Source: Apostichopus japonicus
Lineage: Eukaryota > Echinodermata > Holothuroidea > Aspidochirotida > Stichopodidae
Length of the DNA stretch: 64,000 bases
NCBI RefSeq assembly: GCF_037975245.1
Contig: NC_092575.1
Coordinates: 575,001 to 639,000 of the forward strand
Reading direction: 5' to 3'
Every line of letters starts with the position of its first letter. Positions within the stretch are counted from its first letter, which is position 1. Made by a program: the position numbers and the translations under genes. A model generated the notes under the pieces. It was given only the letters and a program-made list of their open reading frames with translations. It searched no databases and was not told where the DNA came from. Positions 46,290-57,849 of the stretch are shown one piece after another.

Positions 46290-46690
46290 CTACCTGTGAT
46301 AGTATTCGGTCCGTGCAGGCGCACAGGCCGCAACATGCACCCTTAGTTATATTAGCTACTGCTGCTTTACAGAGATTACCAATGCTAAGAGTCTGTATTC
46401 CGGAAGAACGCTAAATGCCAGGAGTGGAACCCAGTCATTTCAGCAAAGCGCAGCATTCATTTGTGAAATGCAAGTGCAAACACACGACCATGCATTGATT
46501 GGTGAACACAGTCTCTGTAGACTATTTGCTAAATACTTTTATTGTTCACCTCGTCGCCCACAAGAGAAATCTTCAGTGAGATTTTCAAGTACAAGCACAG
46601 GTAAATTGAGTGGGCTTTGTGGAGTCCCAGGGCATGTTGCTAATCTGTTCGGGATTTCTTGCGTCTGTAATTATAGTCGATAGCAAGCGT
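46290..46690 (+). other. CpG-enriched patch, possible alternative promoter or exon
   Basis: CpG occurs noticeably more often than in the flanks (CAGGCGCACAGGCCGC, ATTCCGGAAGAACGC, CACCTCGTCGCCC). TTCCGGAAG is an ETS-type site. A 71-codon open frame starts at 46468, and a donor-like CAG-GTAAAT lies near 46600. Nothing is recognised in the translation. Confidence 0.25.
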
Positions 46691-46859
46691 ATTACATTAG
46701 CAGATGAAACGTGCCTACAGATTCGGGCAGAACAAGAAGCAGCTTTTGAATAATATATGTTTGCATATATATATAGTGTAGTCACTGTTGTGTGAGATGT
46801 GGTTCACTGTAATGAAGTGAATATTATACTGAGTCATCCATACTGATTGCTATGTCAAA

Positions 46860-47385
46860 GGTGTACATTTAACTACCATTGACCATATACTATAGGTTAC
46901 AACTGTTTCATAGCTAGTCATGAGTGATTCGTGATTATAGCTGTAGTCAGTAGTGTACATTAAACTACCATTGACCATATATATAAACTACTATAGGTTA
47001 CAACTGTTTCATACAGTAGCTAGTCATGAGAGATTTGTGATTATAGCTGTAGTCAGTAGTGTACATTAAACTACAGTACCATTGACCATATATATAAACT
47101 ACTATAAGTTACAATTGTTTCATAGCTAGTCATGAGAGATTCGTGATTATAGCTGTAGTCAGTAGTGTACATTAAACTACCATTGACCATATATATAAAC
47201 TACTATAGGTTACAACTGTTTCATACAGTAGCTAGTCATGAGAGATTCGTGATTACAGCTGTAGTCAGTAGTGTACATTAAACTACCATTGACCATATAT
47301 AAACTACTACAGGTTACAATTGTTTCATAGCTAGTCATGAGAGATTCATGATTATAGCTATAGTCTGAACATTTATGAATGTTGT
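46860..47385. repeat. Tandem repeat, ~106-bp unit, 5 copies
   Basis: GTGTACATTAAACTAC and variants recur at about 46860, 46953, 47059, 47166 and 47271. Each copy continues with CATTGACCATATATA, TTACAACTGTTTCAT, AGCTAGTCATGAGAG and TGATTATAGCTGTAGTCAG. Confidence 0.95.
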
Positions 47386-50300
47386 TATGAATAGAGTAAA
47401 AAACATACATATTGGGCTCAAATGGTTATTCAGATATCTAATGGAATCTGGGTCTTTGTTGTCACAGTGTGATACTTTCGATTCCTTGCCATAGGCAGAA
47501 GATTACAGCATGTGATATCACTTGTAAACATGATATCTCAAATAAATTGCACAGACTGATGGGTACACATACCTTATTGAAATTGGTTGAGAACAAATGT
47601 CATTTGAGGTCAACATTACATTGCTAGATTTAACAACTTTACCTTTGGAGAAAAAAAAAATATTTCCCTGCATATTTTGGGAATACAGTTCTATTCTGAG
47701 GAGGGGTGGGTGTAGGAAAGGAGGAGGAAGGTAGAGGTGGGAAAAGGATCAAATATTTTCGATGGCTATTGTAATAATATTTAGTACCTTTCATAAATTA
47801 TCTTTCAACTATTTGTCACAGTTCATCGGAAGCAATCAAAGCTGGCCAAAGGTCAAGATTCATGCCTGGCAATTTAGCAGTGAGTTTGAAAGTGTCTTTA
47901 AGAGATAAGAAACAAGTCTAGCCAATTAGCTAAAATTAGGGGAGATGTGCTGTCATATCTGAAGTGCTTTCAACACAAATGATGAGTCTTCTCCATGCAT
48001 CCTGGAGTCTCAGTTATGGAGTGGGCACTCGTGTTAGGTTGTCAAGGACTAACATGGAATTCTACTCATTCCCCACTTCACTTGAAAAGCCTTTATCTCT
48101 GGGTCAACAAAAGTAATAATTTGGTTTCAACTTGACGAACTGATAAGTTTGAGATAATGAGGACAAATTTCAAGAGGCAATCTGTGCGAGGAACTTGTTG
48201 GCTCTTAGAAACTCTTTACAAGGCCGAGCCTAGCAACAATTCAGATGCATACATGTCATTTTAGATTGTAGGCATGTTCAAGTACCACTGTATCTAGCTG
48301 AAATTGTCACATGAAATTATATGTTGTAAGCTTCACTTAGCTAACTGCGCTGTTGGTACATGTTTCAAGTAGATTTGGAATAATATTAATGTTGATCTTA
48401 GTTGTATCATTGTCATTTGCTGTGTTTGCCCTTCTTTTCTTCTACATTATGGGTACATTTGTGAAGGTCTGATGCCTACAGGCTGCTGCCGAATAAGTTG
48501 ATTCCAAGTTTATGTGAGTAACATTATGCTTCTGAAGTGACTCTCAGTGGGAGTTTATATATTTAAATTAGCATAGTCATCAGGGTACAACAGTCCTTTG
48601 TCAAAGCAAGAATAGATCGTGAGATTTACATAACATTGTAGGCCTACATTCTCTAAGATGGTAAATTACTGAAAGCTTCCAAAATGAATTTTCACGGAAG
48701 TTGAGACCCTCTGAACAACTCCCAGACACCCATGGTTTAGGGGCTTGGGTAGAGTTGCTAGTTTGAAGCTTAGGCTTTAAATATCTCACATATGATTGAT
48801 CTCAATGTTATCAACAAAGGATGATAAAGTCAACTGTGATATATAACAAGAACCATATTCTGAAAAAGCAGAATTTCAGATTTAATTTGCACCAGAGAAA
48901 CTTTTTTACTGACAACAATTTACGTCATTAGAAGTATGCAGATTATTGTCGACTCACAAAATGCAAAGGATTGCTGTGTTAAAGAAGATATTGTGTCAGT
49001 AACACTAAGCGCTTAAATGCCAGGTTGACAGTATTCACATAAAGTACGGTAGTGCATTGACTTTAAAATTGTATAAAGAATTAACTTCAGCTTTAGACGT
49101 TTCATTCCAAATTGCGATGATTTATGTGGCATTTAGTTAGGAATTATCTGTGATAGGAATGTCAATCTAGTGATTGTTATATAAAGGAGAGTGATGGATA
49201 CGAAGCCTATCCATGCAGCAGCATTTAATGGATTTATTAGGACACAAGCCTTGCTTCTTAAGTCTCCTATCCTCTCCTATCCATCAATATCTGTTTACAG
49301 TGTGTTAGTTCAGCATTGGTTCCAGCTACCTGTTTTTGGTTCATAATTTGAAAACTTCTCTCTCTCTCTCTCCCTTGTTCTTGTTTCTTCCAAGCTGTCT
49401 TGGAAACCCCCAAACATTTGTTACAACCTAATATCCCTTAATCTTCTGTAATTTAGCCCATTAGAGAAAGACACACATGAATTTTGCCTGCAGGCTGGAA
49501 AATGTACATACAGATTGATTTCTCCCGTGTTCTTGATAAGAAGAAAAACTCACTAATAAGAAGTTCATTGAATTGATTAGCGGTTGATCGATAGCGGGGA
49601 ATAGATGTGGAGATTGCAATCTTTCCAGTCAGGCCTTGTACTTCCTGGTTCTACGGTGGTTGTGGGAGAGAGATTTCACGGATCATGATGATGATGATGA
49701 TGCATGGTCTCTCTCTTTCCTTCTATTTTCATGTCTTCCTCGTAGCAGCGTTGGTCGGATCATGTTCATTTATTTGCAATTTTGAAGCTGTTCAGGTACT
49801 GATTGGTGGCTGCGAGGCACATTTGTACTTTGAATTAAGATAGTTGTAGTGTCATTTCAAAATGTGGGTTATACCAAGAACCTGAAATCGTGGAATCTTT
49901 GTCTGGATGACGAGAGACAGAGAGAGGAAAACAGGGAGAGGAGAATGAACGGAATTGGTTCTGTGGATGCATAGGAGGAGGAGATGGATGGATGGATAGT
50001 TTTATAGAGTCAGTCACTTGAGATTCAAATTTGAGATCTTATCATATTAAAACAAATAGGATAATAAAGGTAAACAAACAAACTAATATACGCAAAAAAA
50101 ACACACAAAAAACAGTCCATGACAGTTCTTCCCTATTTCACATGTTTCGTCAGAGGTGCCATATTTTGTTATCTGCCATACATGCTATCTGTACTTTCTT
50201 GATGTAAGGCTTTTCTAGAGTTTGAAATAATATTACCTTTATCCTTGTTGCCTAGCCCATGAATCAAAAGAGTGAAAGCAAGGTGTGTGAGAAACAGTAA

Positions 50301-52165
50301 CTTGTAGCATACATAACTTAAATAAAAGCAAGTCATAGGGTGCTGCCTGTACTGTTTGCACAGAAGTTTGTACAATTGTACTAATACAGATGAAGTGGTA
50401 TTAACCACTAAAGGTTTGCTGAATTTACTTCTGAAAGAGATCTTTTTGTTCTGAATTTCTTTCTGTCAGTTTTATTGTACAGCTAGCGGAATGCAGAAAT
50501 TCCTGATGATTTACGACAGTGTGTTGAAGCTCATACATGTACCATTTGTCATGTCATGGCTGTCTTAGAACAAAAACTTGAAGGATTTTGTATCTTGGAG
50601 ATATGTGTAATATTGTTTTTCATCAGGTCACTACCGTAATACTTAGTTACAGTAGATATCTGTTTTGCGATATTTCCATACATTGTTGTTACCGGGGATA
50701 GCCTTGTTGCTCGGTTTTGAGACAGGTGTGGTAGTGTGTTGTCACTTGTAAATCCCTAATCCAGTACATATTTGGGAGAGTATACTGTATATATGCACAC
50801 ACATATATGTACACACCCATATGCACACACACATATGTACACACACATATGCACACACATATATGTACACACATTATATAAATGTGATACAACACTGCCA
50901 ACTCTCACATATATAAATGCTTGGTAATAGTTCTGCAACGTGAATTCTGGTAACTTCCAAGTAACACTGCAAAGTGACTTCCATTGCAACATGCATTGTT
51001 AGAAAGCTGTTGGCCAGGTTGTTTACTCCACCAGTCAGAAACCTTTGAGATATATTTGCTGTTTGTATCAGATATTAGATTGCTCTTTCTGTCTCCCTCT
51101 TTCAAGTAGTTAATATTTGTTGCTCGAACTTAAAAGCTTACAGGCTTTTGATTATTCCAAGGCCATCCACCACCTGACACGCTGGCAGAAATTAAATGTC
51201 ATAGCTTGCATTTGTCATGAAATATTACTAATTTCAGACTGGTATAATACCAGCTAGTCTCGACTATCTTGATCTTTATCTGACAAGCAGAGAGTAGTTT
51301 GAGAACGAGAGAATGCATGTATATGTGTTGGACTGGTGGCTATGAGACCTGTTCATGTAATCAGGCCTCAACAATATAACGGTTGCCAACTCTATTGGCG
51401 AGTATAATTTTATCTTTGGTGAATAGAAAATGCACTGAGCTCAACATTTAAGCGAGTGAGTCTTGGGCTAGTCAAACCCCAATATTAGCAAGACTATATT
51501 TACAAACATTTCACAGAACGCAAAAGAAAAACGACCTGAGGGACCTTGAAGCAAGTTTACTGTAAGTTGTCAACTAATGTTTGTCAATGACCAATCTCAA
51601 TGGGAATTAACTGTGTAAAATGGCTCGCTATCTGCATGTGCATTATATACAGGAATTTTTCATGTGCGAAGGTTGTTTACAAATGTCACGAGGCATTCCC
51701 TCCATATATTAATATACAGTGAAACTTTTAATATATAATATTACTATTTATTACAGGGAACAGGTAGAGCTTACGACATACATTGTGTTTTAAAAACATT
51801 CATAAACATGTTTTATTCAATATTCATTTCTAAACCAATTAAAAAGTTTGTTGAACATCCATATCATGATCGCTCGGTATTGTGCAGACAACCCCTAAAC
51901 AGTTAAGTATACTACTATCGGCCCAAGTAGACTACTAACAATAAACATGTGGATGTCCCCATCTGAACTAGAAGTATAGGAGCACTAAAATACTACAAGT
52001 TCAACAAGTTGTAACCACTAGTCTGGCGTTATTAGAATACTTCACATGACCCATGTAGAGCCGGTATGCAGACAATCACATCCACAGAACATAATTATCT
52101 TTTATATTGGTAAACACATTTTCTCTGACAAAGCATGGAGCTGCCGAGTTGGTTAGGCTTTACTG
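47386..52165. other. Non-coding stretch, probably intronic, with microsatellites
   Basis: (CT)n at 49356-49373, (ATG)n at 49684-49702, GATG repeats at 49981-49998, and an AC/AT microsatellite with CACACACATATGTACA phrases at 50786-50876. No exon recognised. Confidence 0.45.
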
Positions 52166-52170
52166 AAGGT

Positions 52171-52690
52171 ACATGAAACAAGCAAAACATATTATCTTTT
52201 AAAGTAAGAAAAGCTGAAACATGTACCTACGAAAATATATGCCTATCCGCGTAAACAAGGCGGTATAGGCAACGAACGAAGTAGTCTCGCAGAGCTACTA
52301 CCTGTTACCCTAAAAACGTTACGTAAGAAAAAACGAACGCATGGGCGAGAGTGTACACTAAAAACAGCCCCCAAAAACACCCTTCCCTACAAGAAAAGGA
52401 TACTTATCAGGCTGGAAAAGATCCTTGGAAGTGCAGAAGTCCTGATAGGAAACTTCTAGAGTATAAATCCAAGGTAATCCGGGCGAATTTCGCGAAAATT
52501 TTTCTAACTCCGAAAAACACATTGAGACACTTTGTGGGTAGAAAAATGAAGGAAGGCCATTTGGGCCAGTGAGGGTGTACAGTGTTAAAAGATTACCAGG
52601 GCATTCTAGACACGGTAGAATGCGGTGCATAGGTTGTGGGGAGACAGGTAAGTGGGTCACTCGTAAATATATAAACCAGTAAGTTTTATA
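52171..52690 (-). mobile_element. DIRS-family non-autonomous copy, left part truncated
   Basis: The right terminus reads GACAGGTAAGTGGGTCACTC and then GTAAATATATAAACCAGTAA, matching the intact DIRS right end at 38119-38160 with few changes. Internally it is nearly identical, inverted, to 63419-63940, including GAACGCATGGGCGAGAGTGT and CGCGAAAATTTTTCTAACTC. No domain is coded. Homology stops at about 52171, where GGTACATGAAACAAGC ends, without an opposite inverted repeat. Confidence 0.88.
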
Positions 52691-52700
52691 ATTACTGTGC

Positions 52701-53860
52701 CACACACAGGCAATGGTAGGATAGTATTAGGTTCGTTTACACAAAAACATGAAGAAAATTTTTTTGTGTCAGAATACCAATACACTTAAGGTGGACAAAA
52801 TAGGCCTAGCTACTTGTAGTGTGCTATAAATGGGTGATAGTTATGTACACTGGTGTAATGTGCTATAAATGGGTGATAGCCACAATAACTTCGTGTGAAT
52901 TTTTGGTTATCAAGTACTCAAAACCCATCGATTCGCTTTAGACGCTCAGTATTTTAATAGAAATAAATATAGGTAGGTAGATATGTGATAGGCAAAAAAA
53001 AAATAAAAAAATGATATAGCAGTTTGGAAATACGACCACTCAACACATATCTTCAATTTAGGACTAATAGCAATTTAGCTTGAAGTTCAAATAAGCAAGT
53101 AAATAGCATTAAACCCGGTCGGGATAAAATTTAAGAGTAAGTCAACAAGCCTGATCAATAAATAACGCAAGTGCAAATGTTTTGCTTGAATGGAGTGTTT
53201 GGGAACCAGCTCAAGTGCTATTGATGCCTGCTTGGTAAAATTAATCTCTTTACCTATGTATAAGTAGCCACTTGAATTGGAAATAGAAAATTACACCAGC
53301 CTCTCTATAGTTACAACTTAATGGCAGGCTTCTTCTCCCCCAAATTGAGCTCAAGTAAATAGCTTGGTAATTGCCAACGATGGAAGGTTTTGTTAAAACC
53401 ACCTGTCCGTTGCTAACAGATTAATCATTCAAACTGTAATTAATAGTGACATACTAGGCACTTCATCATCACATTGGATTTTATTTGTGGATTTCGTGAG
53501 CCGTAGAATGAATTTGCTCACTACAGTAATTATATATGAAATAGAACTGTTTGTTTTTGCTATAGTCAAATCAGCTTGTCTCAGATGTTATTGCTTGTAC
53601 TCTATTACGGCTAATTTCAGTATTGATGTAGAATCAAATTCTATCTTCGAAGATATTAGGTAAGATATTAACATTGCTGATGGGATTCTTCCAAACTCTC
53701 CTATCCCATGCCACAGGACTCTCTTTCCCTCCCTCTCCCCCTCTCCTCTCTCCAGTCTCCCCTCCTCCCCCCCCGAAAAAAATATATATATCCTATTTTT
53801 ATGATGTTTTTGTGCCTTTACTTGCCCTGTACTGTACTGCATACAATAGTCATCATTTTG
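52701..53860. other. Non-coding stretch
   Basis: GTGCTATAAATGGGTGATAG occurs twice (52821 and 52861). A C/T-rich tract lies at 53720-53775. Nothing coding. Confidence 0.45.
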
Positions 53861-53925
53861 AGGAGACAGGTAAGTTTGTTGTTCCTAAATATCCAAAAAA
53901 GTTCAGTTTTTGGAATATTTTAAAT
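53861..53925 (+). mobile_element. DIRS-family right-terminus fragment
   Basis: GAGGAGACAGGTAAGTTTGT, CCTAAATATCCAAAAAAGTT and TTTTTGGAATATTT follow the order of the intact right end at 38115-38171. No inner element sequence remains on the left. Confidence 0.75.
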
Positions 53926-53929
53926 AAAT

Positions 53930-54995
53930 TCAATCATTTTTGTCTTGAGACCAAGTCTACATTCAAGGAATGCCGGAGTTATATATTTGTTATGTCAATT
54001 AACTATAGGAATCTGATTCATCAACTTCATTAAAACCACTCTACATAATTATTAACGGACTTTGTGATTGATTTTTGTCAATTTTCAATACTATTCCACG
54101 TGGTTATATTTCATAACAATGTAGTTCGTTAGCTTGACTAATTAAGTTTGCACTTCCGTAATGATGTAATGACGTAAAAAGTCCACAATTTTGCACGTAA
54201 TTAAAATGGTAATGATGTCTCGGCAATGAAATGTTTAGGATTGAATAGAGTTTAATAGTAGTTTTACAGTAGTTTTAGCTGCTAATTGTTGTGCTTAATT
54301 GGTGGTGGGGGGGGGACCTTGAAGGGCACCTTCATTGTTACATTTGATGTCTTTTTTCAGAGTGTGTGCGAAGCAGCTATTTTCAAGGTGCCTACAAAAG
54401 ACTTGAAGTAAAATATCATGTAGGCTACAGTACAAGTTGAAGTATAAATTCAAAACATAAAATCCTGTCTTCAATATACATATTGGACATTCTCACATAA
54501 GTATGTTGAACTGCATGAGTTATCAAACTATGACATCATGAAGATAGAGATAATTAACATGAACATGAATATTCATAAACAAGCAATTAATGATTGCTTT
54601 CAGCTTTGGACATCTTTGTCAGCTGACTCTTTGTCAATGTCGCTGTTTATCGTTAACAAACATTTACATCGTATACAAACACTTGTTTAGTAAATGAGGG
54701 CATAAATTATTCAAGCAGGATTTCTTTGTCAAATATTTTGAAATTTTCTTTACAAAATGAAATGAACTTAGTAAAGATGCTTTTGGCTAGTAGATGCCAG
54801 TGAATTTTTAACATTGGAAATATGGTGTGGAAAGAAAGAAAACATAAGATAAAATATAATTGTAAAAGCACAATTACATACATCACTGTATCAATCCAAA
54901 CCCAAGTCCTGTTTAACTGGCAGACACTAAATTATGCCTTGGAGAAGAGTGAGGGTGCAGTTGTTGGGGGAAACAGGTAAGTGTAGAGCAAAATA
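53930..54995. other. Non-coding stretch
   Basis: AT-rich. A faint DIRS-end-like GGGGGAAACAGGTAAGTG lies at 54965-54982. Confidence 0.4.
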
Positions 54996-55000
54996 AATAA

Positions 55001-55166
55001 GGGGTTAATCAACGGTCTAGCGTGCGTTACTCACAGGATTAATGCACGATCGGGGGATAATGCAAGCGATGCACGAGGGCGGAGCCCGAGTGCATCCAGC
55101 AATAGCATTAACACCCGGAGTGCATTAATCATGTGAGTAACGCACGCTAGACCGTTGATTAACCCC
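55001..55166. repeat. Long palindrome: 47-bp inverted arms, 72-bp centre
   Basis: The left arm 55001-55047 starts GGGGTTAATCAACGGTCTAG, and the right arm 55120-55166 is its reverse complement with one mismatch (46 of 47). The centre has a nested inverted repeat, GCACGAGGGC and GCCCGAGTGC, around GGA. CpG-rich compared with its flanks. No open frame. It looks like a fold-back or MITE-type element able to form a cruciform. Confidence 0.95.
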
Positions 55167-55355
55167 GTTCATTCATACACTACCATTTGTGTGGGGGAAA
55201 AATCATAAAACAAAACATTTTTGGTTACATATAACCAAAGATTTATTAAAGTGATGCCCCGTAATTTTACCGTGCGTTACTCACAGGATTAACCACGGTC
55301 AGCTGACCTGAATGGACCAATAGGATTTAGGAATCTTTACTAAGTATGAATGAAC
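55167..55355. repeat. Block bounded by 12-bp inverted repeats, with a third copy of palindrome sequence
   Basis: GTTCATTCATAC at 55167-55178 has its exact reverse complement at 55344-55355. Inside, CGTGCGTTACTCACAGGATT at 55271-55290 repeats 55021-55040 of the neighbouring palindrome, and CACGGTCAGCTGACC lies just beyond. It may be part of the same element. Confidence 0.7.
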
Positions 55356-55361
55356 ATGTGT

Positions 55362-55560
55362 TTACTTCGCTCCTCGCTTACCTGTCTCCTCACTACCTTA
55401 GCGCTCTCGTTCTACCGTGCCTATAATGCCCTGGTAATCTTTTAACACTGTGCACCCTCTATGAACGGCTCCCCGTCATTGCCCTTCCTTCTCATTCTAC
55501 CATTTTTAGTGCCTGCATGCATTTTTTCGATCGTAATATTTCCCTTGGATTTCATCCTAA
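55362..55560 (+). mobile_element. DIRS-family terminal fragment (left-end type)
   Basis: TTTACTTCGCTCCTCGCTTA matches the intact left end exactly at its start. CCTGTCTCCTCACTACCTTA, TTCTACCGTGCCTATAATGC and CACCCTCTATGAACGGCTCC follow. The homology fades after TTTCCCTTGGATTTC near 55550. Confidence 0.88.
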
Positions 55561-56330
55561 CAATTAAATATAATTATATAACTTTTCCTCTCTGACACAT
55601 ATCCTATCTTGCTGTAATTGTGACCATTGACCATTGCAACTAAATGTTTGAGGTCACACAGGAATGTAATTCTTCAAATTGAATACCCTGCTGAACTATG
55701 AGGCAATGTACAAAAGATAGGTATGCTTAAAGTCAGTCATATGAAATATAATTGTTTCTACACCTGGACAGTACTGCATGCAGACAACAGAAAGTACCAA
55801 TGAGTTTCACGATCTCCCTTTAATGCCTGCTCTTCCCAATTTATGAGATATATAATGTAATGTCAACACACTATCCTCTTTCATATCTCTCCATAAACTT
55901 ACTTCTGCTGGTAGTCTGGGTGGATTTCGTACTAATGATCATGAAACTTTATGTGGAATTGATATGGTAAATTGTGGAATCCATATATAGCAGTATATAT
56001 CATTAGAGGTAGGATATGAGGGCAGTATCATGCTGCATGTCATTCATGATACAGCATAACTTTGTGTTCAAGAAACTTGTAGTTTCCATCGAATCTTACA
56101 AACACGAGGATTTGTTTCGCTGTCTCTTTTAGTTTAGTAATCTCCTTCAGTTACAAATGAATTCAGTCAACTAAAAGCTATAAAAAATTAGAAACATTTA
56201 TTTGAATATCAATATCATTCTTTCACTTTTGGGTGAAAATGCTAAAGGCAATAATCTGCAAGAATGACATACATGACATATCACTGTAAAGCATCATAAC
56301 AGATATTCTGTTGGGAGACTACAGAAAGCT
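55561..56330. other. Non-coding stretch, nothing recognised
   Basis: AT-rich sequence. Confidence 0.4.
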
Positions 56331-56332
56331 TT

Positions 56333-56380
56333 CATAACCTTAGCACCTCGTTCTACCTTGCCTAGAATGAACTGGTAATG
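56333..56380 (+). mobile_element. Short DIRS-family end remnant
   Basis: CATAACCTTAGCACCTCGTT and CTACCTTGCCTAGAATGAAC correspond to the inner part of the terminal repeats. Both sides are lost. Confidence 0.7.
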
Positions 56381-57770
56381 TTATGATTGACAGGTCTTCA
56401 AGTTAAATCATTATTGTCATTTGTGATGCTCCCCCCCCCCCCCCTCTATCATGAGTGATTCTTTTCATACTATGAACAAAAGGTGATGGATATGTACGAT
56501 AGTGGTTTGATCATAGGGCTTACACCTCCAAGGTCACCCATTTATCTTTTAAGAAAGTGAAGACAAATTAGACTGTACATGACTAAATCAAGTTCTGCAA
56601 CTGGTTAGTATGAAGTCTCTTCGTATGATGATAAGCCTTAGAACGCAGCAGACAAGACCACTGTAGGCTGATCACCTCTGTAATAGAACATGTTAGAAAC
56701 TCCCCATGGCTCCTATTCATTTCGCAGGTAAAATAAACTTTCCAATCATGACATTTTCAATCAGTTCAGAAGTAACATTATTGCATCACCTCACATAAAA
56801 ATTGAAAAGTTTTTTAAGTCCAGTAATTAATAGTGACTGGTATCTTGCATGTTTGGGTCTTCCAATCTTTGGGACTTCCAATCTATAAAGTTTGCAGCCA
56901 ATGTAAGCCACTTTGAGTACCACTGAGAATTTCATGGGCATGGAGACAGAATCGATATTACTATAGGAATCATTATTGTTAGATTAATAACTTTAATATA
57001 CATTCCAAATAGTGGAAGCAATAAAAGTTAAACACCTGACTTAAAATACAGCTTTTAAAGGTAACATGCAGGTAATATATGATGTCAGTCTGGCGCATGT
57101 TCTTCAAACGCTTTACCATATTCCTTTAACGTTTTTGTGATTTCTCTTCCAAAGTATGATGATATTTGCTAAATTTATTCGGGAATGTAGTAAAATGCCA
57201 GATTGTTTGATCTACAGGGAAAAACTAGCTGGCAGATGATTCAAAATACTGTCAAATAATTTTAGCTTTATTGAATTTTGTTAAGCCCAACAAATCCATA
57301 TTGACACTTTAAAGTGACAATTGGATAGTTCTACACATCCCATTTATCACCACCTGTATCCCAGTCAGGGGTTCTAACTAGGTTAAAGCTGGGGTGACCT
57401 AAATTACATCTTCCCATCCACTAATGCACCCTGCATAGGAACGTCAAATTTCCAGGAAGATCGTTTCCATAGACAAACAAGTCATGAGATTCTCCAGAGT
57501 GGTTGCACATTTAACAATGATAACTATGATTGCTGAAGGTATTCCAAAGTACTTTTTGCGAGGTTATACGACCCAGAAATGAAAGTATAGTACTAGGCGG
57601 CAATACAAGAAGATTGTTGGGCAGTTAGAAGACAATCAATATAGATCTCCGTGAATCAGGCAAAAAAGTACTTTTGAGGGTGAGGAAACATTTTCTTGAA
57701 GTTTGAGCATGATCCAATTACCATAAGTTGACTTTTTCGTGGCATATTTGTAGAGAATGATGACTATGAA
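56381..57770. other. Non-coding stretch
   Basis: A C-run lies at 56431-56445. No exon or repeat recognised. Confidence 0.4.
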
Positions 57771-57775
57771 GGCAG

Positions 57776-57847
57776 AGCTGTCTATGTGCAGGGCCCCAGA
57801 GCTATCTATGTGCAGGGCCCCAGAGCTATCTATGTGCAGGGCCCCAA
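57776..57847 (+). repeat. Three tandem 24-bp units containing GGGCCC
   Basis: CTATCTATGTGCAGGGCCCC (first copy CTGTCTATG) recurs every 24 bp. As 24 is divisible by three, a plus-strand frame from 57786 encodes repeated RAIYVQGP and stays open to 58034. A minus-strand frame is open too. No splice context supports either. Confidence 0.9.
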
Positions 57848-57849
57848 GA

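Noticed and set aside
52351-52705. Overlapping open frames on both strands, repeated near 63404-63737
   Set aside because: They are the two strands of the same DIRS-family terminal repeat, which is not coding in DIRS elements.
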